Assembly (NCBI GenBank): GCA_963920575.1
Contig: OY986966.1
Span: 18,533,888-18,597,887 of the forward strand
Source: Narthecium ossifragum
Taxonomy: Eukaryota > Streptophyta > Magnoliopsida > Dioscoreales > Nartheciaceae
Direction of reading: 5' to 3'
Length of the DNA: 64,000 nucleotides
Within the stretch, counting starts at the first letter, position 1; each line of letters starts with the position of its first letter. The notes below the pieces were generated by a model. That model was not told where the DNA came from. It ran no database searches and saw only the letters and a list, made by a program, of their open reading frames with translations. Positions 10,490-21,619 of the stretch are shown here, piece after piece. Position numbers and translations under genes: made by a program.

Positions 10490-11630
10490 GTCATATACTA
10501 CTACTGAGATTTAAATGTAAATTTAGTGCGAAACCCACATTGAGTTTGAGGGGACATTGTTGTTACTGTGTTTGAGAAGGATTATGATATGAAAAAAGAT
10601 CTGCGTACATGGCCGTGTGGCGTGTGCATTGCCATGAATTGGTAGTGATAGATTAGATCAATTAATCGGTATCTGACTCCTGACATGACACGGCGGTACC
10701 TACCGATTCGATCGTTCGTACATTTCATTGGTACTGAGATACCGATCCATCTACCGATGGATTAGAATAAAGATTCGATTCTCACAACCGATTTGTAACA
10801 TGTGTAATATACATACCACATAGTCATTTACACAAATCACAATTCTTATGATATATATCATAGACTAGTACTCACATGTGCCCCTGACACAGTTTTTAGT
10901 TATTATTAATATAAAATTTTAACAAACTCGCTGTAGTTTGTCTGGTTAAACGGCTGTGTTGACCCGTAGGTGGTCCAGGGTTCGAAGGTTAGTCATAGCT
11001 TTTTGTTCACTGCCACCATAAAACATAGCCAATAAAATATAAAATAAAATATTATAAGTCTAACTTAGGGTATATAAAATAAATATAAGTCTTTGCATAT
11101 TGCACAAGATAATATTAATAGAACTTAGGTTGATATGAATTAATGCAGGTTTATATAAAGCAAACTTAGAGAATATATATAAAGAAACTTAGGGGATATG
11201 AATTAATATAGATTAATCGTTATTGCTTCTTATAAGGTTGATGTCATTATATACTTGAAATCTTTGTCATTAATTCAAGGAATACATTACCAAGAGTAGA
11301 GAAATAATTAGTTGTTCATCTATTGGGTATTGCTTATATATCCCATACATTTCTTGAGGTTTATGTTACTAAAGTTTTTGGATATTGCTGAAATTAAGGT
11401 TGTCTAGCAGAAGCTTGTTGAACACTTTATTTCCCATTTATTAGTCAAGAAAAGTTGTCACCTTAATGTGACGTCACGAGTTTGAGATCCCACAACAGCA
11501 GTTTATAGAAATAATTTTTGTTGGGCACTGTTAATGTGACTTTTGGCGTGAAAGCAGGCACGGCTTTTATTTGTACTTCGTAGTAGCTATGTGTAGCGCA
11601 TTTGCACTCGTAAGCATGGGAAATTGACAT
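10490..11630. other. A/T-rich non-coding stretch, possible SINE remnant
   Basis: No coding frame or named element recognised. One point of note: CAGGGTTCGAAGGTTAG near 10976-10992 fits a pol III B box, about 40 bp downstream of a weak A-box-like TGGTTAAACGGC (10942-10953). An A/T-rich tail follows near 11020-11050. This could be a tRNA-derived SINE remnant, but the A box is poor and no TSD was found. Confidence 0.3.
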
Positions 11631-12829
11631 GCAATAGTCAAATTAGTTAAAATAGTCAAAATCATGGAAGTGTAAAAGGTCAACTCTTTCGAACTCAGTT
11701 AGAACGGATGTGTTGAAGTTATGGAAAAATAGATGAGAAGCAAAGATATAAAGTGGAAATTAAATAGACGACGAGAAGGAGTGAAAAATAGACGATGAGA
11801 AGTCACGGAGAATGGATGATGAGAAGTGAAATACGAGAAATAGACGATGAGAAATATGGATGATGAGAAATGGACGATGGGAAATATGGGTGATGAATTA
11901 TACTAGAACTACTCCTCTGAGTGATAAAAGTATTCATGTGAATGAAAGCTCCATTGTAAGAAATTTAAAGAAAGAAAAGGCTTTATTACTAAAATTTAAA
12001 AGTATATGAAGATAAATAAAGCTACATTAAAAATAAAGATAAAATATTATATTGGAAATAAAGATAAAAGGCTGGTTTACTCTTGATTTCGGAAGAGACC
12101 TTCCTTCATCTTCATGCCTTTTACAGAGCTCATGGTATAACTACTTTGAAACCAAATAAATTGTTCTGAAATCGTCGAAACAGCTTTGGAACCGTTAGAA
12201 CTGAATCTGGAACCGTCGGAACAGAATCTTGGTCGACATCTTCAGTTATTTAAGAAACTACCATAAGATAGAGCGTCTTGTCTTCCACTGCAATTTGACT
12301 AATGATAATCTTCAAATTTGGAAAACCATTGAACATAAAAGTTGTAGTTCTTCAAATTCCCTTTTCATCGGTCCAAAAACCAACCCATTTGGACATCGAA
12401 TGAGAAAGTTATGACCAAAATAGTCAAACCATATTAACGACTAATATTAAAATAATCGGCCAAAATATGGCCGATTGGATTTGAGTGATTGGACTTTGTT
12501 CAATGAAATCGGCCATTCTTTGGATGATGACATTTGGAAATTCAATCATTATTTACTATATTGCCACTTGACACTTTGGCTGCCAGTTTGACGTACTAAA
12601 TGATGGAATCGAAAAATCATCAACAGAAAACATGTAGATCTTTTCGTCCTCTTTCCAATGGTTCAAGAATCGGCCAATTTTGATATTTGATGTAAAAGTT
12701 ATAGCCAAAATACTTCACCTATGTCAAAGCTAAAGATAATGGTGATTTTGTGGCATTATTTACGAAATTTCTATTGACCTTACGAATCTCCCTAATAATT
12801 TTAGGACATGGTTATATATTTATGGCTAA
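11631..12829 (+). repeat. 1.2-kb direct repeat, copy 1
   Basis: Starts at AATAGTCAAA and ends near ATATTTATGGCTAAC. It is alignable by eye over its length with 13296-14489. It contains clustered GAAATGGATGATGAG-like units (11790-11890), a run of GGAACCGT(T/C)(A/G)GAAC units (12180-12225) and the phrase GAGAAAGTTATGACCAAAA. No protein is recognised; the 61-80 residue open frames are not supported. Confidence 0.8.
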
Positions 12830-13295
12830 CACTTTGCACCCCGGTCTTTATGAAAATAGTAATTTTTGTAAAAATCTTATTATGTTGGCCAATTTGGGCG
12901 ATTCTATTGGCCAATGGAGTCATCCATAAAACATATTTTGTTGGCCAATCGCCCAATCAGTACCATACCTATTTTTGTTACTTTGATCGGCTAAGTTGGT
13001 TGACCATATCTATCGGTCAAAGCATTTATGATCGGTCAAAGCATTTATGATTGGAGGTGTTAAAGCGTTTATGATCGACCATATATATATTCAGTATTTA
13101 TGATCGGCCATGCATGCCAGGTCAATATATGTTAATTTCATCAAGAATCATTGTTGCTAGTCAGCCTCTCTTTTTTTGTTGATCATCACGTTAACATCGT
13201 TGATCATTGTTAATCACTTTTTTTTTCAAAGCTTCAACACATGGTCCCACAAGACATGTAAAAAAATGTTGACGTGGAAACCTTATCGTTGTTCG
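12830..13295 (+). other. Spacer between the two 1.2-kb direct repeats
   Basis: About 466 bp containing short repeats of TTGGCCAAT and of GATCGGTCAAAGCATTTATG (13012-13050). No PBS, polypurine tract or coding domain was found. A pair of LTRs with a tiny interior is therefore unproven, and two independent insertions of one repeat are equally possible. Confidence 0.5.
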
Positions 13296-14489
13296 ATAAT
13301 AGTCAAACTTGTCAAAATAGTCAAAATCAGGGACGTGTAAAGGCTCAACTCCTTTGAACTCAGTTCGAACAGAGGTGTTGAAGCTGCCGAAAAATGGATG
13401 AGAAGTAATGATAGAAAGTGAAAAATTGATGATGATAAGTGGTGGAAAATGGACGATGAGAAGTCATGGAGAATGGATGATGAGAAGTGAAAGATGAGAA
13501 ATGGGCAATGGGAAATATGGATGATGAGAAATTGACGATGACAAATATGGGTGATGAACTATGCTAAAACTACTCCTATGAGTGATAGAACTACTCCTAT
13601 GAATGAAAGCTTCATTTCAGAAAATTTAAAAAAAGAAAAAACTTCATTACTGAAATTTAAAAGTACATGATGATAAATAAAGCTAAATTGAAAATAAAAA
13701 TAAAAAACTATATTGGAAATAAAGATAAAAGCTAGTTTGCTCTTGATTTCGGGGGAGAGAGTTTCCTTCATCTTCATGCCTTTTATAGAGTTCATGGTAC
13801 AAACTTTGGAACCTTCTGAACTGCTCTGGAACCGTCGGAACTGCTATGGAACTGTTAGAACTGAATTTGGAATCGTCAAAACTGAATCTTGGTCGACATC
13901 TTCAGTTGTTTACGAATCTGCTATAAGATAAAGCATCTTATCTTCCACTGTAATTTGGCTGATTATAACCTTCGAATTTGGAAAAATTATGAATATGAAA
14001 GTTGTAGTTCTTTGAATTCCCTTTCCATTGGTCCAAAAAACAACACATTTAGATATTGTATGAGAAAGTTATGACCAAAATAGTCGAACTACATTAATGA
14101 CCATTATTAAAATAATCAACGAAAATATGGCTGATTCGATTTGGACGATTGGACTTTGGCCATAAAATCAGCCATTGGTTGGACCATGACATTTGGAAAT
14201 CCGATCATTATTTACTATTTTATGATTAGATACTTTGGCTGCCAGTTTGACACACTAAACGATGAAATCTGAAAATCTCATCAACATGAAAGTTGTAGAT
14301 CTTTTTATCATTTTTTCAATAGTTTAAGAATCAGCCAATTTTGATATTTGATGTAAAAGTTATGGTCAAAATATTTCAACTAAATCAAAGTAAATATAAT
14401 AACAATTTTATGATAATATTTACGAAATTGTCATTGACCTTATAAATTACCCTAATAAGTTTAAGACATCGTTATATTTATAACTAACA
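13296..14489 (+). repeat. 1.2-kb direct repeat, copy 2
   Basis: Second copy of the repeat at 11631-12829, same orientation. It shows many substitutions and small indels and shares all the landmark phrases, including the GGAACCGT units (13808-13880) and the ending ATATTTATAACTAAC. The divergence suggests an old duplication or old insertions. Confidence 0.8.
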
Positions 14490-15038
14490 GAAATAGTTTC
14501 AACTCATAACATAATTATCAAAAATATATGAAATATCTCGCAGGCAACAATTTTCGATGCCGACAGAAAGTTGCAAGTAGATCAATCTCTGACAGTGAAT
14601 ACCATCATGTCCAATTATCCAACTGATGTCTTGAAACAGAGTGATCAACCAGCTACCTCTTCAATTTTTTCAGTCTATCATCAACTAAAATAACGGAAAA
14701 ACTATCTCCAAATCATGAGCATTCCCGGTCTGTCCAAAATTGCATCATATCGGATGCTAAAAAGTTAAGAACATATGTAAGCCACTCTATTAGTTCTCAC
14801 ATTTAAAGCAAGTAATCATCTCTTCAAATCTCCCAGTGCAACGGTTTCATGCAGCTTGGCTGTTGAATCATACACACAACATAACCATTAGTTAAAGAGG
14901 CTACTGGTATTCATTGCCAAAATGCACACATTTTTCCACAAGTGCTAGACACATCTTTTCTCAAAACCCCTGTCCGGAAACATACTAATGTCAGTGCCCC
15001 AACGTATCTTTGCTGCTAAAAGAATATCCAACAGATTT
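14490..15038. other. Non-coding stretch
   Basis: No repeat, gene or RNA signal recognised. It precedes the LTR-A fragment, and the five bases before that fragment are GATTT. Confidence 0.5.
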
Positions 15039-15373
15039 TGTGAGGACCCGTTCCTCTAACCTGGTCCGATCGCAGTAGGTCGAGGGTCTGGTTTTGTGGT
15101 TTCACTCGGTTGGCCTTGTCTTGCGATTGGTTGATCGCGTCGTTGTTCTGGACCCCAAGGGCAATTTGGTAAATTGTGCCTTGGTGGTCGGTTTCACACC
15201 CGCGTAGCGCACACATAGCCTTGATTGATGTATATGATTGAATAGATCCAGTAGGAGCGTTCGTGATGGTCAGATCCATACGAGATTGCGACGAGATCGT
15301 AATTTGGGGACAAATCGGATTCAGTCCGATTAGTTGACTCGGCTAGACTAGCTCAGCCACTTAAGTGGCTTAG

Positions 15374-15404
<31 letters not shown>

Positions 15405-15654
15405 TTTTCCTTTTCTCTCTCTCCCTTTCTTTCTTCCCCTCGCGGCAGCCTTCCCCTTCCCCCCCCCACCCACGATCGCGTCGGCTTCTCCCTCTCCATC
15501 AAGGCTCCTTCGCCAGCCACCATTCTCCCTCGAGCTCCCTCTCCTCATATCCGGACAGAGCTTCTCTCCCCTGAGCTCTCTCTCTCCCGAGAACCCCAGA
15601 TCCGAGCTTCTCTCCACCGATCTCTCCTCTTCGGAGCTTCTTCGCCGTCGTCGT
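15039..15654 (+). mobile_element. LTR A2: 5' fragment of a family-A LTR abutting LINE-2
   Basis: Begins TGTGAGGACCCGTTCC and follows the family-A consensus: GGTCGAGGG, GGGCAATTTGGTAAATTG, TTTCACACCCGCG and CTTGATTGATGTA. It runs through a (CT)n tract at 15371-15400 and then switches abruptly near 15655 to LINE-2 endonuclease sequence. Only about 616 of roughly 2400 bp remain. The missing part is not found after the LINE-2 tail, so insertion of the LINE alone does not explain the junction; a deletion or recombination is needed. Confidence 0.75.
15371..15400. repeat. (CT)n microsatellite
   Basis: About 15 uninterrupted CT units inside the leader of LTR A2. CT-rich tracts at this place recur in other family-A LTRs (for example 56151-56201), so it is probably part of the LTR leader and not independent. 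Confidence 0.9.
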
Positions 15655-16607
15655 CATTGAATTCTTATCCTTCATCACTCAAAATAAGCTAATTGACCTT
15701 GGCTTCAAGGGTCCCTCCTTCGCATGAGGAAACCAGCAATTTGGATGAGCCAGGATCCTTGAATGGCTAGACCGAGCTCTTGTCAACCACTTGTGGCGAG
15801 ACTAGTTTCCTCAGACCGAGGTCACTCACCTCTCCCGTTGTAAATCCGACCATCGGCCAATTCTCCTCAAACTCATCCTGGAATGAAGGTGTCCTAACCC
15901 CTCTCCATTCCGATTCCAGCATATTTGGAACACACACCTCTCTTTCAAGCAAGGTGTGACCAGAGCATGGAAAAGACTACGTCGAGGCTCGGAATAGTAC
16001 GTGTTCCACAGACGCATCAAGGAAACCTACAAGCTGGTGAAGATGTGGAACATGAGAGACAAAGGTGCTATCATTAACTCTCATACCCATTTAAAGCATT
16101 ACTTACATAACCTTTATCTCCAGGTAGAGCAAGGCCCCTTCTCTTTGGCCCAGGAACAGAGGATACGAAGCCTTGAGCAGCAGTTACTTGCCCTCGAGGT
16201 TCAACATGACTCATACATCGTCCATCATCGTCGATGAACTTGGGTTGGTAAGGGTGACAGGAATTCACGCTCCTTCCATCAAGGTGCTTGATCTAGTACC
16301 TCCTGCTTTAAAGTTAAGGAGCTCAAGCTTGAAGATGGCACAGTGGTCAATAATCACGAAGACATCACAACTCAGTTCCTGAATCACTATCCGAAACTTT
16401 AGGGAAGAGACAGAGGATGCCCAGCAACGGCCCTCTCCCCTCTTCCCCACATCGCCCCAGACACCATGGACTACGTACTAAGCGAGGTCACGATGGAGGA
16501 AGTCCTACTAGTTCTCCAATCAGTGGGAAAAGATAGATGTCCCGGACCTGACGGCTAGATTGTGGAGTTCTTCCTCGAGCACTGGCTCATCGTTGGGCAA
16601 GACTTCA
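15655..16607 (+). pseudogene. LINE-2 ORF2, endonuclease C-terminus to RT start
   Basis: Plus-strand frame with numerous stops. It starts EFLSFITQNKLIDLGFKGPS and keeps the endonuclease tail (ILEWLDRALVN, KSDHRPILL). Next come the linker (LKHYLHNLYLQVEQGPF, RSLEQQLLALEVQHDS) and the beginning of RT (CPGPDG, VEFFLEHW, IVGQDF). Cut at 16607 by LTR B1; the first residues after the insert are TSLIHGFLKNCKLPSGWNNT. The SDH motif of the endonuclease is retained, while the N-terminal half of the domain was never copied. Heavily degraded. Confidence 0.8.
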
Positions 16608-18190
16608 TGACGGAGCCCAAACCACTCGTCGTTAAAAGTGACTAGGGCGTCAAAGATTATAATTTATACCGAATCCTAACTAACTACTACGTAGCTAGCG
16701 GGAGTCCGAGTCGATCCGCAAGGAAATGAGAATTGACTAACGTAATCGATAGATAACTCCAAACAACTAGCTAAAATGATTTGGGTTTTGGATTAATGTC
16801 TATTAAAGCAATTAACTAAATGAAGAGAAATATAACTAATATAGAGAGGTCTTGGGATCTCCATTTCATTGTAGGTTCTAGTGTAACCTCATAAGGAATT
16901 GAGGTATGTAATCCAATTGGGACGATCGAAATCAAGAAGTCGACATGAGGGTGATTAGCCTCACTTATCGCTCGACGGAAGTCGGGTTAGGATCATCCGC
17001 CGGAAATAATCACAATCACAAAGTCGACGAATGAGTGATTAACTTCTATCGTCGCTAACGAACCTTCGATTAAGATCGATTCGTCGCAAGAAAAAGATAT
17101 TGCATGGAGTCGGGCATTGGATCGAGATGGTCCTAGCACCTCGAATCCAATGCAAGAGAAAGATAGAATGGATCCTTTGATTAGAGAGATAGGGATGGTT
17201 CTAGCATCCCTAATCTCTAATCTAGGGCTATTAATCCTCCCAATAGAATTGGATGTGTTTCTAGCACATCCAACTCATTGGGGCATAACAACAAACACCT
17301 ATCATGCACAAGTTCTAGCTCATACCAAAGAAAGGCATTCATCCATTCAACATATAAGATCCATGTACAAAGATAGAGAAATAATGCTCAAATCCATACA
17401 ATAGATCAATCCCAAAGATTACACAACAAAAACCCTAAGAAAACTACAAAAGAATCATACAACTACATGGAAATCCCAAGAGAAAGGAAGTTAGCTACTC
17501 ATCTTGGATTGATCCATGAATGGAGGGTGATGAAGCTCTCCTTCCATGGGTTTCCTCCAAGAAGTCCTCCTCTCAATTGGGTAAGAAACCTAGAAGGGCT
17601 GGAGAAAGAACTAAGAGAATCCCCCAAAATCCCCCATAAGTGGTCTATTTATAGTAAACAAGCCTCCCCCACTCGGATTAGATCTGGGCCATTGATTTTG
17701 CTCGGCTGGCACAAAAGGATCGATCCTCATAGGGTGGAGGATCGATCCTCCGCTTCGTGTGATCGCTGGTCCCGTGAAGGATCGATCCTCTTCTAGGCAA
17801 GGATCGATCTTTTACTTCTTGAATTCTGGCTGCGCCCCGATGAAGATCGATCCTCCAGTGTGTGAAGATCGATCCTCTAGAATTTGCGTTCTGTCACTGG
17901 AAAAATGTGTAAAAATGATCGATCCTTCCCATAGTGAGGATCGATCCTTCAGAACTGATTGGCTTTGTTCTTGATGTACTGCACAGGATCGATCCTCCTT
18001 CAATAAAGGATCGATCTTCTTCATAAAAACTGGCCTGAATGACCTCGTTTAAGCTCGGAACTTGATCCAATCCTCGTTGAGGGCACTTGTACCTGTAATA
18101 GGGTAAAATCCATCAATAAGGCCTTGCTCGGAGACTAACAAGGCCAAGTTAAAAGGGTGATTTATGCATTTTTCACGTCTTATCACTTCA
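16603..18190 (-). mobile_element. Solo LTR B1 (family B), TSD CTTCA
   Basis: A 1578-bp element (16608-18185) flanked by CTTCA (16603-16607 and 18186-18190). On the minus strand it begins TGATAAGACGTGAAAAATG. A U3 array of GATCGATC palindromes lies at 17715-18020, and a TATA box (CTATAAATAG) near 17650. Downstream is a small open frame ending SKMSS (17547-17491). Four copies of a TTCTAGCA-type word lie further down (about 17129, 17197, 17262, 17312). No coding domain. Because the ends are TG...CA-like with 5-bp TSDs I call it a solo LTR, although its two ends are also partly inverted-repeat. Confidence 0.85.
17491..17547 (-). other. Short leader ORF of LTR B1, 18 codons ending SKMSS
   Basis: ATG at 17547-17545 to TAA at 17493-17491, encoding MEGELHHPPFMDQSKMSS. 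Equivalent positions in B2 (26264-26293) and B3 (40587-40543) also read an ATG-initiated frame ending SKMSS then TAA. It lies about 100-150 nt downstream of the TATA box. It may be a translated leader ORF or just a conserved nucleotide element (AAGATGAGTAGCTAA). Confidence 0.45.
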
Positions 18191-18935
18191 CGTCCCTCAT
18201 ACACGGCTTCTTAAAAAACTGCAAACTGCCAAGCGGGTGGAACAACACTTACATCACCTTCATCCCCAAGTGCGCCAATCCCTGACGCATCAAGGAATAC
18301 ATACCCATTAGCCTATGCAACATATGCTACAAGGTCATCTCTTCCATCCTTGTCAGCCGAGTGAAGCCAGCACTTCAGGAAATCATCAGCCTCGAGCAAT
18401 CTGCCTACATTGAAGGAAGATATATTCAAGACAACATTGGCACATCCCACAAGCTCCTCCACTCGTTGTATAAAGCTCCAAGATCTGAGGCTCTCATGGC
18501 CATCAAGGTTGACATCATGGCTGCTTATGACTCAGTCAGCTGGAGCTTCATTCGTAGGATTCTAACACAAATGGAGTTCCCGGCTGAGTTGATCAACATG
18601 GTAATGAAGTGCATCACCACCACTCAGTTCTCATTGCTCATCAATGGAAGAGTGTGTGGCTTCTTCCCTGCAGCATATGGCCTTCGGCAGGTGACCCCAT
18701 ATATGCATATATATTCATCCTTGCACAAGAAGTACTCACGAGGCTTGGCAAGATTTCACTTATTGCTCTTGAAGGGGTGTCTTACCAGAACATAGCAACA
18801 CCAATAAGTCACCTCCTCAACGCCGATGACTGTCTCTTAGTGACCACTGCCAAGCGAGAAGAGGCGAAGAAGCTTACCAATATCATGCGAAGATACAGGA
18901 AGCTGTCTGGTTTAGAAGTCAATCCCGACAAATCA
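18186..18935 (+). pseudogene. LINE-2 ORF2, reverse transcriptase core
   Basis: RT fingers and palm of LINE-2: NNTYITFIPK, PISLCNICYKVI, LEQSAYIEGRYIQDNIG, MAIKVDIMAAYDSVSWSFI and INGRVCGFFPAAYGLRQ. Around 18690 a two-base loss shifts the frame in the GDP motif. PIYAYIFILAQEVL follows, then LLNADDCLL, where the usual YADD catalytic box reads NADD, and SGLEVNPDKS. LTR A3 cuts it after 18935. The Y-to-N change in the catalytic box and the frameshift both indicate inactivity. Confidence 0.86.
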
Positions 18936-21378
18936 TGTCACACCCCGACCCAGAAAACCCATCCAGGATGGGGCGTGAGGGTCCTATCACTATTCAACTC
19001 CAAATCGGCGCGATACAAAGCGGAAAAGACGGATAAATTAAACAATTATATTCCAGAGGCGAGACAGATTCAATTATATATCATCAAGTTGTACAATTCA
19101 AAATTTGATACAATTTCTTCCAAGGTACAGATTTATAGACATGATCCAAAAATCCTCAGAATGTTTACAACAACATATATATAAATATCCAAAAGGTACA
19201 ACAGATCATCCTCTAGCAACCTCAAGCGCCTCTGGATGTACTTGCGCCGCCCAAGGCCGATCCTGCCGGCTCCACTGAAGAAGAACTGCCGCCTACACCT
19301 GCAAACGCAGCCCGGGTAGGAGTGAGCGATAAGCTCAGTAGGGTTCTACTCTACGGCACACTGAAAGGAGGAAAACAACAACAGTGTTGTCTCCCAGCTC
19401 AAGTCTAACGGATGCCACGGGGTCCCATAACCCCTGTCAACTCCCCACGGGATCCTACTCTTCTCAACCGACCACGCTGGGAACATCAACCACAACACGC
19501 TGGGAGGAAAGGGACCAGAACCAGTAGGATCACCATTACCCAGCAGGAAACCATTGCCTGGGGACCATGTCAGGGACGTCGACAACCATCCTTAGCACTT
19601 GGCCTTGGAAGACAACACGACCTCTAAACCTCAATCACTGATTCAAGTCAACTAGCGTGAATCCTCAAAGACATGAGACTTGATTACATAATCACACCCT
19701 ACTCCTAACTACCCATCCACGGTCCTAAGGCTAGATCCGAGCTACCCGAGAGCCTCGGATCGGCGACCTAGACCATCGCCCGCCTAACCTCAAATGCCTC
19801 TAATGCACACAATGCATGGGCATAGGCAAACATCTATCCTAGATGTCTCTACATGTCACATCATCAGTTACAAGTCCAACAGATATACAATAGCCCTCGG
19901 CACTCTCCGGCAAGAGGCTAAGGTTCCACAATTCCTCATTAGCTAGCACTCATAGCTAGCTAATGGCTAAGCACACCATTTAGCAATTAACCATATCTAA
20001 ACATGTATTTACAAGCGAACCACAACATTAATTTACTCAAAGGAGATTAACATGCGATCAATCATAATCTCAATGGAAAACCCTTGAAAACCTCATGAAA
20101 TCCGCCTACATGCATCCCAACATGTTTAGATACTAATCACGAACCAAATCCATCCAAGAAAACCAGAAAAACCAAGTCCAAGTGGTCGCGGACGATGTCA
20201 CGGTCGATCCGGAGATCGACCGTGAGACCACGGACGATACCACGGTCGATCCGCCGATCGACCGTGAGACTAAAGCGAAGAAAACCAAGGGCAACGGTCG
20301 ATCCACCCATCGACCTTGGGGAGCCCAAAATGAGACAGACCCTCACGGACGATGCGACGGTCGACCGTGAGGCGGGATGAAAAAGAGAGAGAACCCACGG
20401 TCGATCGACCCATCGAACGTGGGAGGCTAAAATCCCGACAGAGCCTGACGGTCGATGTGACAGTCGATCCGACGGTCGACCACCAAGCCCAGAAAGTGCA
20501 AAACAACACTTGACGGTCGATGCACCGATCGACCGTCGCACCTTAGGCAAGGTTCTTCAGAACAGTGCCGGAAATCCAATTTCTTGGATTTCAAGGATCA
20601 AATCAAGTTGGAATAAGATGAAACTTTGCAAGCAAGTGTATTTAACAATGGGGAAGCTAATGGAATGAAGAAATCCAGCTTTTGACGATTAAATCTCCTA
20701 TCTAGGTTCAAATGGGCAAAAACCGACAAAACGACGGTAATACGAAAACCAACCGTCAGAATACGGAAAATGCGAGGTAGGAATACTTCAAATCCTTCAT
20801 ACTACATGCACAAAGAGTTACATAGCATTCTAACAAGTATTCCTACAGCGAAAGTACATAAAACCTATTCTAGGAGAACCCGATCCAAGGATCGAGGTAG
20901 AAAGGGGTAGAAACACCTACTTGAGCAAGTATGGTAGCTCCTCCACGCGTCCCGCTGGTCAAGCCGTCAAGATCCGAGCTCCGAAGACCAAATCTCCAAA
21001 CCCTACCTCAGCCGAAGGAGAGAGAGAAGGGGAGAGAACGACAGGTGAAGGAGAGAAGGAAAGAGAGAAAGGGACTTGGCTTATATAGACAATCCAGATC
21101 TATCTCAGCCGTCCGATTCGATCTTTCCCGATCGAGCTCCGATCCTCCGATCGGACGCACCCTAGAGGTTCCAATCAAACACATACATCAATCAAGGTCA
21201 GTGTGTGGAACGCGGGTGTGAAACCGACCACCAAAGGGCATATTTACCAAAATGCCCCCGGGGTCCAAAACCGCCACACGATCGCCCGATCGTGCCCGAC
21301 GCGGAACCAAACCAACAGGAAACCGGCTCTCGACCCACGTGGTCGAGCCAGGTCTGAGGGACGGGCCCTCACAAATCA
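18931..21378 (-). mobile_element. Solo LTR A3 (family A), TSD AATCA
   Basis: A 2438-bp LTR (18936-21373) bounded by AATCA (18931-18935 and 21374-21378). On the minus strand it begins TGTGAGGGCCCGTCCCTC and ends GGGTCGGGGTGTGACA, the same ends as the LTRs of the chromovirus at 55850 on. The TATA box (CTATATAAGCC, minus) is near 21090. It carries an array of CGGTCGA/TCGACCG inverted pairs at 20180-20550, matching the array of the A8 LTR at 56670-57040. It is thus a close relative of the A8 element and probably derived from an equally autonomous parent. Confidence 0.93.
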
Positions 21379-21619
21379 AGCGTCAAGTTCTCTCCTTCCA
21401 CCTCTCCCCGGCGGAGAAGAGTCCTTTCCCAGCTACTTGGATTCTCAAGGAGAATTGAACCCTGGAAATACCTCGGAGTTCCCCTAGAAGTCAAAAACTT
21501 CTCCTTCCTGGTCGATGTTGTCCAACGGAATTTGACGAGATGGAGATGTCCAGTCAATGTGGCAGTGGGGAGAGCGGTACTAATTCAATCCGTGCTACAG
21601 GCCCTGCCAGTATATGTGA
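21374..21619 (+). pseudogene. LINE-2 ORF2, RT thumb segment
   Basis: 246-bp exon-like remnant between LTRs A3 and A4. It reads EPWKYLGVPLEVKNF, LTRWRCPVNVAVGRAVLIQ and QALPVYVM, the thumb of plant LINE RT, and continues exactly with SSIPTLATILNK after A4. The preceding stretch has shifted frames. It is recognisable only because its flanking pieces belong together. Confidence 0.85.

Noticed and set aside
15348..15617. 89-residue ERERER protein on the minus strand
   Set aside because: Translation of the (CT)n tract of LTR A2.
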